Source of the DNA: JACCXG01 sp963785755
GTDB lineage: Bacteria > Acidobacteriota > Vicinamibacteria > Vicinamibacterales > 2-12-FULL-66-21
Direction of reading: 5' to 3'
DNA: 64,000 bases
Assembly: GCA_963785755.1 (NCBI GenBank)
Contig: CAWAXG010000073.1
Location: forward strand, 62,001-126,000
Made by a program: the position numbers and the translations under genes. Of the stretch, positions 38,921 to 46,603 are shown one piece after another (position 1 is the stretch's first letter; each line of letters starts with the position of its first letter). Under the pieces are notes generated by a model. The model searched no databases and had not been told where the DNA came from. It was given only the letters and a program-made list of their open reading frames with translations.

Positions 38921-41563
38921 ATGTCGTCCTCCGTTCCTTCGATCCCGGCCGGCCTCACGCCCGCGATGCGCCAGTACTTCGAAGCGAAGCGCCAGCATCG
39001 CGATGCGATCGTGTTCTTCCGCATGGGGGATTTCTACGAGATGTTCTACGAGGACGCGCTCACGGCCGCGCGCGCGCTCGAGCTGACGCTCACCTCGCGT
39101 TCGAAGGATACCAACGGCGGGGCGATTCCCATGTGTGGTGTTCCCCACCACGCGGCCGATGGCTACATCGCCCGGCTCGTGAAGAAGGGGTTCCGCGTCG
39201 CCATCTGCGAGCAGGTGGAGGATCCCAAGAAGGCCAAGGGCCTCGTCCGTCGGGAAGTCGTGCGGGTCGTCTCCCCGGGCACCTTGACCGATTCGGGCTA
39301 TCTCGACGCGCGTGAACCGGCCTTCCTGATGGCCATCGCGCCTGTGGTCGGCGGAACAGGCTTCGGTGTGGCGCTGCTGGATGTCTCGACCGGCGAGTTC
39401 ACGACCGCCGAGTACACCGGTCCGGATTCGAGGCAGGCGCTGCTCGACGAACTGGCCGTGCTGCGCCCGCGTGAGATCGTCGCGCCCGCCGGGTTCGGCG
39501 ATCCGGCGTCGATGATCGACACGTTGCGGCTGGCGACAACGGTCACTGCGCTCGACTCGTGGATATTTGAAACCGAGTCGGCGAGGCGGGCGCTTCTCGC
39601 GCAACTGCAGACCCAGAGCCTCCATGGCTTCGGGCTGGAGGATTGTACCGCGGCCATCAGCGCTGCGGGCGCGCTGGTGCAGTACCTTCGCGACACGCAG
39701 AAGGCCGATCTCGCGCACATCCGCGAGGTCAGCTATCGGACGGGGACCGACTCGCTCACCATCGACCCGACCACGCTGAAGAATCTCGAGATCCTCGAGG
39801 CCGCCGACGGCGGTCGCGCTGGCTCGCTCCTGCACGCCATCGATCGGACAGTGACGTCGATGGGCGGCCGGGCGCTCCGTTCGTGGCTGCTGCGGCCGTT
39901 GCTCTCGCTCGAGCGCATCCAGGACCGGCTCGACGCCGTCGAGGAGTTCGCGTTCCGAAGCACCGAGCGCGCCAAAGCGCAGGACACGCTCAAGACCGTT
40001 CATGACATGGAACGGCTGGTGGCCCGGTGCGCGCTCGGCACGGCAGGCCCGCGTGACCTCGTCGCGCTGCGGCAATCGCTCGCTGCCGTGCCGCGCCTGC
40101 GCATGCTGCTGCAGGACTTTCAGGCGCCGCTCATTCGAAGCCTCGCCGCGGAACTCGACGATCTCGCCGATCTCCGGCAGGATCTCGAACGATCTCTCGC
40201 GGATGAGCCGCCCGCCCTGGTGCGCGACGGCGGCGCGGTGCGCGCCGGCGTCGATGCCGAGCTGGATGATCTTCGCGGCATCAGCAAATCCGGCAGGCAG
40301 CGCATTGCTGAAATGGAGGAAGCTGAACGCGCCCGCACCGGCATCAGCTCGCTGAAGATTCGCTTCAACCGCGTCTTCGGCTACTACATCGAGGTCTCTC
40401 GATCGAATCTGGGCAACGTTCCCGCCGATTATCTGCGCAAGCAGACCATCGCCGGCGGCGAACGCTTCATCACGCCGGCGCTCAAGGAATACGAGGACAA
40501 GGTGCTCGGCGCCGACGAACGCATCATCGAGCGTGAGATCGAGATCTTCGAGGCGCTGCGCGCCCGTACGGCGGCCGAAGCGCCGCGGGTGCAGGAAACG
40601 GCGAGAGGGCTCGCCGCGCTCGACGTGCTGGCCTCGCTCGCCGAAAGCGCGGCGCTGCACAACTACACCAAGCCGCTGATGCACGCCGGTGAAGAACTGA
40701 ACGCTGTCGACGTCCGTCATCCGGTCGTTGAACGGCACATGGCTGACGCCTTCGTGCCGAATGATGTGCTGCTCGATGGCAGCGGGCACCAACTCATCAT
40801 CCTCACCGGGCCGAACATGGGTGGAAAGTCCACCTATCTCCGGCAGACGGCACTCCTCGTCCTGATGGCGCAGGCCGGGTCATTCGTCGCGGCGCGAACC
40901 GCCAAGCTGCCCGTCGTCGATCGCATCTTCGCGCGCGTGGGGGCATCGGACAACATCGCGCGAGGCCAGTCGACGTTCATGGTGGAGATGCAGGAGACCG
41001 CGAACATCCTGCATTCCGCGACCTCACGCAGTCTCGTCATCCTCGACGAAATCGGGCGCGGCACCGCGACGTTCGATGGATTGAGTCTCGCCTGGGCGGT
41101 GGCGGAGTACCTGGCGTCGAACAGCCGGGCACGGCCCAAGACCATCTTCGCGACCCATTACCATGAGCTCACGGATCTTGCCGATGCACTGCCCGCGGTC
41201 GCGAATTTCCATGTCGTCGTTCGGGAATGGAAAGACGACATCGTCTTTCTCCGGAAAGTGATTGCCGGACGCTCGGATCGCAGCTACGGCATCCAGGTTG
41301 CCCGCCTGGCAGGGCTGCCGGTGACGGTGGTGGCACGAGCGCGCGAGATCCTGAACGGCCTCGAGCGCGACGAGCTTTCACGGGGCGGCCGGCCGACGCT
41401 GAGCGCCGAGGGCGTCAAGGGACGGCAGATGGGCTTGTTCCAGGCGCCGGCCGCCGAGGAGAGTCCGGTCCTCTTGAAGCTGCGGGAGCTCGACGTGAAT
41501 CACCTGACGCCGATGCAGGCCTTGACCCTTCTCGCCGAGCTGAAACGCGAGGCTGGTGAATGA
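38921..41563 (+). CDS. mutS: DNA mismatch repair protein MutS
   Basis: Recognises mismatches. The N-terminal clamp has the mismatch-wedge motif FFRMGDFYEMFYEDA (Phe-X-Glu). Connector, core and clamp domains follow, with the ATPase at the C-terminus: Walker A GPNMGGKSTYLRQ, Walker B SLVILDEIGRGTATFDG, and FATHYHELTDL. At 880 residues it is a typical MutS1. The ORF is preceded by a region of about 190 bp shared with divergent tsaB. Confidence 0.97.
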   Translation: MSSSVPSIPAGLTPAMRQYFEAKRQHRDAIVFFRMGDFYEMFYEDALTAARALELTLTSRSKDTNGGAIPMCGVPHHAADGYIARLVKKGFRVAICEQVEDPKKAKGLVRREVVRVVSPGTLTDSGYLDAREPAFLMAIAPVVGGTGFGVALLDVSTGEFTTAEYTGPDSRQALLDELAVLRPREIVAPAGFGDPASMIDTLRLATTVTALDSWIFETESARRALLAQLQTQSLHGFGLEDCTAAISAAGALVQYLRDTQKADLAHIREVSYRTGTDSLTIDPTTLKNLEILEAADGGRAGSLLHAIDRTVTSMGGRALRSWLLRPLLSLERIQDRLDAVEEFAFRSTERAKAQDTLKTVHDMERLVARCALGTAGPRDLVALRQSLAAVPRLRMLLQDFQAPLIRSLAAELDDLADLRQDLERSLADEPPALVRDGGAVRAGVDAELDDLRGISKSGRQRIAEMEEAERARTGISSLKIRFNRVFGYYIEVSRSNLGNVPADYLRKQTIAGGERFITPALKEYEDKVLGADERIIEREIEIFEALRARTAAEAPRVQETARGLAALDVLASLAESAALHNYTKPLMHAGEELNAVDVRHPVVERHMADAFVPNDVLLDGSGHQLIILTGPNMGGKSTYLRQTALLVLMAQAGSFVAARTAKLPVVDRIFARVGASDNIARGQSTFMVEMQETANILHSATSRSLVILDEIGRGTATFDGLSLAWAVAEYLASNSRARPKTIFATHYHELTDLADALPAVANFHVVVREWKDDIVFLRKVIAGRSDRSYGIQVARLAGLPVTVVARAREILNGLERDELSRGGRPTLSAEGVKGRQMGLFQAPAAEESPVLLKLRELDVNHLTPMQALTLLAELKREAGE

Positions 41564-41652
41564 CCGCCCGCCGGCTGCTCTTCAATACGCGCCTGCGCAT
41601 CGACGACAACCTCGATAAAGACGTGAAGCGGCGGGTGGCGGGGAGTTCGTGA
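41560..41652 (+). CDS. Possible 30-residue coupled ORF
   Basis: ATG at 41560 overlaps the mutS stop (ATGA), and its own TGA overlaps the GTG of the next gene (GTGA). The basic peptide of 30 residues begins MTARRLLFNTRLRIDD. It has no recognised family and no independent ribosome-binding site. It may be a true coupled small ORF, a translational relay, or chance. Confidence 0.3.
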   Translation: MTARRLLFNTRLRIDDNLDKDVKRRVAGSS

Positions 41653-44468
41653 CCGGTCGGCCCGATCGAACCGCCCTTGGCCTGATCCTCGTTGCGTGCT
41701 TCAGCGTGTCGGTCGCTGCCGCCTCGACGCGATACGACCCGCGTCTTCGATTCAAGACCATCTCGACGTCGCGGTTCGATATTCATTTCCACCAGGGGGA
41801 GGACGGCATCGCCCGGCGTCTGGCGAGCTTCGTCGACGGTGCAGCCTCGGAAGTCGACCGGGCGATCGGCGCGGCGGTCGGCCGGGTGCAGATCATCCTC
41901 GTCGATCAGCATGACCTGTCGAATGGATGGGCGACGCCGCTGCCGTACAACACGATCGAGATCAGCGCGGCGGCGCCGGCGGCTGAAAGCAGCGTCGGCA
42001 ACACCGACGACTGGCTGCGGCTCGTCTTCATCCACGAGTACACGCACATCGCACACCTCAGTCGCGCGGGAGGTTGGATTGGAGGCCTGCGCCGCGGCTT
42101 TGGCCGGCTGCCCCTGCTCTTTCCCAATCTCTACCAGCCGCTCTGGGGCATCGAGGGGATTGCCACGTGGCAAGAGAGCGGGTCGACCGGGCAAGGTCGC
42201 GTTGTCGCCGGCGACTTTCGCCAGATTCTGGAAACGGCCGCGGCGGCGGGCCAGTTTGGCCCCCTCGATCGAACGAACGGCGGGAACGTCGATTGGCCTT
42301 CGGGGGCCACGCCGTACGTCTACGGCGCCTACTTTCATCAGTACCTGTCGGACCGATACGGCGCCGAACGGCTGCGGACACTCGCCGATGAAACGGCCCG
42401 GCGACTTCCCTATCTCGGCTCGCGTGCCTACAAGAAAGTCTTCGGGCGCTCGCTCGGGCAACTCTGGGAAGACTTCGCCCGGGCCACGGCCGATGCGAGC
42501 CGGTCGCTGACCGAGCCGATCAGTGCGACCCGGCTGACCCATCACGGCTTCGATGTATCGGGACCTCGGCATGCGCCGGGCGGTCGAGTGTTCTACTCCG
42601 CGAATTCCCCGCACCACTTTCCAGCGCTGATGGAGTTACGGGGCCCGGGACCGCCGCGGGAGATTGCGCAGCGATATCTCGGCAACCGCATCGCCGTCTC
42701 GGGCGATGACCTGGTGCTCGACGAAATTGACGTAGTCCGCAGCGTCGCCTTCAAATCGGATCTGTATCTGGTTGACCCTGAGAACGGCGCTCGGCGGCGA
42801 TTGACGCGCGAGGCCCGGGCTGCGGATCCCGACGTGTCGAGCACTGGCGAGGTGGTGTGCACGGTTCAGTTCAGCGATCGACGGGCTCTGGCGACGTTCC
42901 GCCTTCCGGGTGCAGATGCCGAAGCCGTGCCACAGATTCTGATCAGCGAAGCGTCGACCGACTTTGGATCGCCGCGCTGGGCGCCGGACGGCAGGCTCAT
43001 CGCCGCAGAACGCCGGCAGGTCGGGGGCGCCTCGCAGATCGTCGCGATCGATCCGTCCGATCGGACGGTTCGCGTCGTGGCAGACTTGCCCGGCGGCCGC
43101 AGTGGTGCTCCATCCTGGACGCCGGATGGCAAGCGAATCGTGTTCTCGTCCGCAGTGGATGGCGAGCCGTTTCGCATTTACTCGGTCGACGTCGCGTCCG
43201 GTCAGGTCGCGAGACTCGAGGGCACCGGCGCGAGTGCGCAATCGCCAGATGTCTCGCCGGACGGACAATCGATCGTGTTCGTCGGCTACACGCCCGACGG
43301 CTACGATCTGTTTTCGATAGCCCTGACCGGCGCTCGCTGGACTCCTGTCGAGCGATCCGCGTCACGCGGCGAGAACGGGCGCTCTGCTGCGAGCCTGCAG
43401 GAAGACGGCGACACTGGCCACACCTATTCCGCGTGGCCGACGCTGCTGCCACGCTTCTGGACGCCGACCGTTGAATCCGACGCCGACGAAATCGTGGTGG
43501 GCGCCGCGACCGCGTCAGCGGATGCGTTGGCGAGACATGTCTATGGGATCGAAGCCGGCTGGTCCACGCGATCCAGGCCGGACTGGCAGGTCGCGTACGC
43601 CTACGATCGCTGGCGGCCGACGTTCTTCGTGGCGGTCGCTGATGACACGGACCCGTGGCGCTCGGGCGAGGCGCGAACGCGGGAGCTCGATCTTGGCGCG
43701 CTCGTCCGTGTCTCGCGCGTCCGGATGTCGCACTCGACGCTGGCCGCCTTTCACTACTCCCGCGACTCGTTCGAATGCTTCTCCTGCACGCCGGCGGTGG
43801 ATTCCGCTCTGAAACGCGGATCGGTGCGACTCGGCTGGGACTTCAGCAACGCCAAGACGTTCGGGTATTCGATCAGCGCGGAAGAGGGCGGCCGCGTTTC
43901 CATGACGGCTGAAGCGACGCGCACCGCCTTCGGCGCGGACGGGAACGGCGTTGCGCTCACCGGCGAAGCGCGTCGTTACTGGCGGGGACCGTGGCGTCAC
44001 AGCGTGTTTGCGCTCCGGTCCGCGGCGGCCGGATCGTGGGGTGACCGAGAGGCCGAACGACCCTTCAGTGCCTCCGGTTCCGGGCCTCAGGGGTCCGGCC
44101 TGGACTTCGGTCTCGACGCGATCGGGCTTCTCCGTGGCTTCGATGAAGATGATGTGGTGGGAACTCGTGCGGTGGTCGTGAATGGCGATTTTCGCGTGCC
44201 GCTCATGCGCATCGATCGCGGCATCGGCACCCTTCCCCTGTTTCTGAGGAGCATCCATGCCGCGGTTTTCGTGGATGCCGGCAATGCCTGGACCGATAGG
44301 GCGCGATGGTCGGACCTGCGCGTGTCGGCCGGGCTCGAGGCCTCGGCAGACGCCGTGATCGGCTTCGCGCTGCCTGTCACCGTGTCGGCGGGGGGCGCCT
44401 GGCGACGGGACGATTCTGGCAGGAACGGCGGATTCGTGATCTTCACAAGAATCGGCCGGGCCTTCTAG
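41649..44468 (+). CDS. Metallopeptidase / beta-propeller / outer-membrane barrel fusion
   Basis: 939-residue exported protein. A signal-like segment (about residues 9-25) precedes a gluzincin (MA-family) peptidase domain with HEYTH at about 129-133 and a third ligand Glu in LWGIEGIATWQES (about 169). A TolB/WD40-like propeller (about 300-570) has repeats such as SPRWAPDGRL, PSWTPDGKRI and SPDVSPDGQS. The C-terminal third (about 620-939) is beta-rich, contains VFVDAGNAW, and ends in Phe as in Omp85/surface-antigen barrels. It is probably a surface-anchored protease or assembly factor. GTG start overlaps the preceding small ORF. Confidence 0.75.
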   Translation: MTGRPDRTALGLILVACFSVSVAAASTRYDPRLRFKTISTSRFDIHFHQGEDGIARRLASFVDGAASEVDRAIGAAVGRVQIILVDQHDLSNGWATPLPYNTIEISAAAPAAESSVGNTDDWLRLVFIHEYTHIAHLSRAGGWIGGLRRGFGRLPLLFPNLYQPLWGIEGIATWQESGSTGQGRVVAGDFRQILETAAAAGQFGPLDRTNGGNVDWPSGATPYVYGAYFHQYLSDRYGAERLRTLADETARRLPYLGSRAYKKVFGRSLGQLWEDFARATADASRSLTEPISATRLTHHGFDVSGPRHAPGGRVFYSANSPHHFPALMELRGPGPPREIAQRYLGNRIAVSGDDLVLDEIDVVRSVAFKSDLYLVDPENGARRRLTREARAADPDVSSTGEVVCTVQFSDRRALATFRLPGADAEAVPQILISEASTDFGSPRWAPDGRLIAAERRQVGGASQIVAIDPSDRTVRVVADLPGGRSGAPSWTPDGKRIVFSSAVDGEPFRIYSVDVASGQVARLEGTGASAQSPDVSPDGQSIVFVGYTPDGYDLFSIALTGARWTPVERSASRGENGRSAASLQEDGDTGHTYSAWPTLLPRFWTPTVESDADEIVVGAATASADALARHVYGIEAGWSTRSRPDWQVAYAYDRWRPTFFVAVADDTDPWRSGEARTRELDLGALVRVSRVRMSHSTLAAFHYSRDSFECFSCTPAVDSALKRGSVRLGWDFSNAKTFGYSISAEEGGRVSMTAEATRTAFGADGNGVALTGEARRYWRGPWRHSVFALRSAAAGSWGDREAERPFSASGSGPQGSGLDFGLDAIGLLRGFDEDDVVGTRAVVVNGDFRVPLMRIDRGIGTLPLFLRSIHAAVFVDAGNAWTDRARWSDLRVSAGLEASADAVIGFALPVTVSAGGAWRRDDSGRNGGFVIFTRIGRAF

Positions 44469-44541
44469 CTAGAGGCCAGGTCTCCCGAGCGCAACCACCG
44501 GCTGCGCCGGCGCAGACGACCACTCTCCCGTCCCGATTCTG

Positions 44542-44562
44542 AACACTCCATGACATAGTGTT
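44542..44562 (+). promoter_or_regulatory. Inverted repeat and -10-like box before the DHS-like gene
   Basis: AACACT (44542-44547) and AGTGTT (44557-44562) form an inverted repeat with a 9-nt spacer. A -10-like CATAGT (44554-44559) lies within it, 7 nt before ATG 44567, and no Shine-Dalgarno sequence is present. It could be an operator overlapping a leaderless promoter. Confidence 0.35.
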
Positions 44563-44566
44563 TCGG

Positions 44567-45643
44567 ATGTCAGAGAAGTCCCGCTTCCTGCAAACGCCGG
44601 TCGAGCCGTTCATAGTCACCCCGGACGCCGGAGCCGGCGAGATGCTGGCGCGGATGGAGAAGATCTCCTTCCAGGGGCGCAACCTGGCAACCGCCCGCCG
44701 GATCTGGGAGCGCATGCTCCGCGATGACTGCACGATTTTCCTTGGCATCGCCGGCGCCCTCAGCGCGGGTGGACTGCGGCTGGTCCTGGCGCACCTCATC
44801 GAGCACCGCTATGTCGACTGCGTCGTGTCGACTGGCGCCAACCTCTATCACGACCTGCACGAGACGCGAGGGCGCCGCCATTACATCGGCTCGCCACGGG
44901 AAAACGACGCGCTGCTGCAGGTCGATCGCATCGACCGCGTGTACGACACGTACACAAACGAGGAGGAATTCGTCGACAACGATGAATGGATCGCCGCATT
45001 CGCGCTGACGCTCGAACGCCGTCCGTACACGTCGCGTGAATTCCTCTACCGTCTCGGCGAACACCTCTGGAAGGAGACCGGCCGCGATGGGATTCTCACC
45101 GCTGCCTACCGGGGATCGGTGCCGATTTTCTGCCCAGCCATCGCGGATTCGTCGATTGGGATGGGATTGTCCCAGGCGCGCCATCGCGACGGCACGGCCG
45201 GGCACGTCGACGTGATCGCGGACATCATCGAGTCGGCCAACCTTGTGATCAGAAGACCGCGGACCGCCTCGATCGTGCTTGGCGGCGGCACTCCGAAGAA
45301 TTTCATCAACCAGGCCAGCGTGCAGGCGGAGTTCTACGACGACCGGGTCGGCGGCCACCGCTTTGCGGTCCAGATCATCACCGACGTGCCGCACTTCGGC
45401 GGGGCATCGGGCGCAAGCCTCGAGGAGGCGCAGAGCTGGGGAAAGCTCGCCACCGATGCCGAGCAGGTCACCGTCCACGCAGACGTGACTGTCGCGCTGC
45501 CGATCCTGGTATCGGCGCTGGCTGGCAGCGCAGGCGAAACGCTCGCCAGCCGGAAGCCGCTGCGTTTCGATGTCTCGGGACCAGTCATGGCTGTCGAGGG
45601 ACAGCCGTTACCGCATTCGCGCTTCGAGGAACGCGCACAATGA
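44567..45643 (+). CDS. Deoxyhypusine synthase-like protein, probable polyamine synthase
   Basis: 358-residue DHS fold. The NAD-binding features are VSTGANLYHD and GGGTPKNFINQ. The catalytic Lys lies in SWGKL (residue 293), within the conserved SGASLEEAQSWGK stretch. Bacteria lack eIF5A. Bacterial DHS-like enzymes are known to make homospermidine or related polyamines through the same Lys-enamine chemistry. The 4-nt overlap with agmatinase supports a putrescine-to-homospermidine route. ATG 44567 is preferred over the GTG at 44558. Confidence 0.87.
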   Translation: MSEKSRFLQTPVEPFIVTPDAGAGEMLARMEKISFQGRNLATARRIWERMLRDDCTIFLGIAGALSAGGLRLVLAHLIEHRYVDCVVSTGANLYHDLHETRGRRHYIGSPRENDALLQVDRIDRVYDTYTNEEEFVDNDEWIAAFALTLERRPYTSREFLYRLGEHLWKETGRDGILTAAYRGSVPIFCPAIADSSIGMGLSQARHRDGTAGHVDVIADIIESANLVIRRPRTASIVLGGGTPKNFINQASVQAEFYDDRVGGHRFAVQIITDVPHFGGASGASLEEAQSWGKLATDAEQVTVHADVTVALPILVSALAGSAGETLASRKPLRFDVSGPVMAVEGQPLPHSRFEERAQ

Positions 45644-46536
45644 GTTTTCCGTTCGCCTATGACCACGGCGTGCCGCACTCGTTCGGCGGCGCGGTCCCCC
45701 ATCCGTCGTCGTTCGACCAGTCACGCGCCGTCATCCTGCCCGTGCCGCTCGACCGGACGACCTCATACATTGGCGGAACTCGGAACGGCCCGCGCGAGAT
45801 TCTCGAAGCGTCCTCGCACATGGAGTTGTGGGACGAGGAACTCGGGATCGACGTCCATCCCATCGGCATCTTCACGCTGCCGGAGATGGAACTCCCGTTC
45901 GGCGAACTGTCTCCGCTGATGGACGAGATCGAGCGGGTCGCCGCCGAGGTGCTCCAGCGGGACAAGTTCCTGGTGACCCTTGGCGGGGAGCATTCCATCA
46001 CGCCGCCGCTCGTGAAGGCGGCCGCCACGAAGCATCCCGGCCTGGGGCTGCTGCAGATCGACGCCCACGCTGATTTGCGCGACGAGTACATGGGGACCAG
46101 GCACAATCACGCCTGCGCCATCCGCCGGTCGCTCGAATACGCCCCGGCGACCCAGGTCGGGATCCGCAGCTTGTCGCCGGAAGAGGCCGCGGTGGCGGCG
46201 TCGCTGAAGACCACCCTGTTTTACGACTACTCCATGCGCTTGCAGCCCGACTGGATCGACCGGGTGGTGAAGACTCTCCCGGAGAAGGTCTACGTCACGA
46301 TCGACGTCGATGGCCTCGATCCCGCTATCATGCCGTCAACCGGGACGCCGGAACCAGGAGGGCTGTCCTGGTACGAAGCCCTTGCGCTCCTGCGTGCCAC
46401 CATCGAGCGGCGACAGGTCGTCGCCTGTGACGTCGTCGAGTTGAGCCCCATCCCAGGGTTGATGGCTCCGAACTTCCTGTGTGCGAAGCTGGTATACAAA
46501 ATCCTCACATATCGGTTCGCCGGACTCGCCAGTTAG
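45640..46536 (+). CDS. speB: Agmatinase (ureohydrolase family)
   Basis: Hydrolyses agmatine to putrescine and urea. The binuclear Mn site is visible as GGEHSIT, the ligand cluster DAHADLRDEY and DVDGLDPAIMP. The 298-residue length is normal. The ATG overlaps the upstream TGA (ATGA), so it is cotranscribed and probably coupled to the DHS-like gene, whose likely substrate is putrescine. Arginase-type activity cannot be excluded from sequence alone. Confidence 0.9.
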   Translation: MSFPFAYDHGVPHSFGGAVPHPSSFDQSRAVILPVPLDRTTSYIGGTRNGPREILEASSHMELWDEELGIDVHPIGIFTLPEMELPFGELSPLMDEIERVAAEVLQRDKFLVTLGGEHSITPPLVKAAATKHPGLGLLQIDAHADLRDEYMGTRHNHACAIRRSLEYAPATQVGIRSLSPEEAAVAASLKTTLFYDYSMRLQPDWIDRVVKTLPEKVYVTIDVDGLDPAIMPSTGTPEPGGLSWYEALALLRATIERRQVVACDVVELSPIPGLMAPNFLCAKLVYKILTYRFAGLAS

Positions 46537-46578
46537 CCCTTCGTCGGCCCCCTCGATAACTCGCTACCCACGATCGCT

Positions 46579-46594
46579 GTATACCTTGTATACT
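46579..46594 (+). promoter_or_regulatory. 15-bp palindromic operator overlapping a -10 box, activator gene
   Basis: GTATACCTTGTATAC (46579-46593) overlaps the -10-like hexamer TATACT (46589-46594), which ends 9 nt before ATG 46604. Related sites occur at 49520 and 49551. The site would allow autoregulation. No Shine-Dalgarno sequence is present, so the transcript may be leaderless. Confidence 0.6.
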
Positions 46595-46603
46595 GCGCAT
46601 CGC

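Noticed and set aside
38759..40792. 677-codon open frame antisense to mutS
   Set aside because: Its codons are the complement of well-conserved MutS; the translation is compositionally odd with no domain. A typical GC-rich shadow frame.
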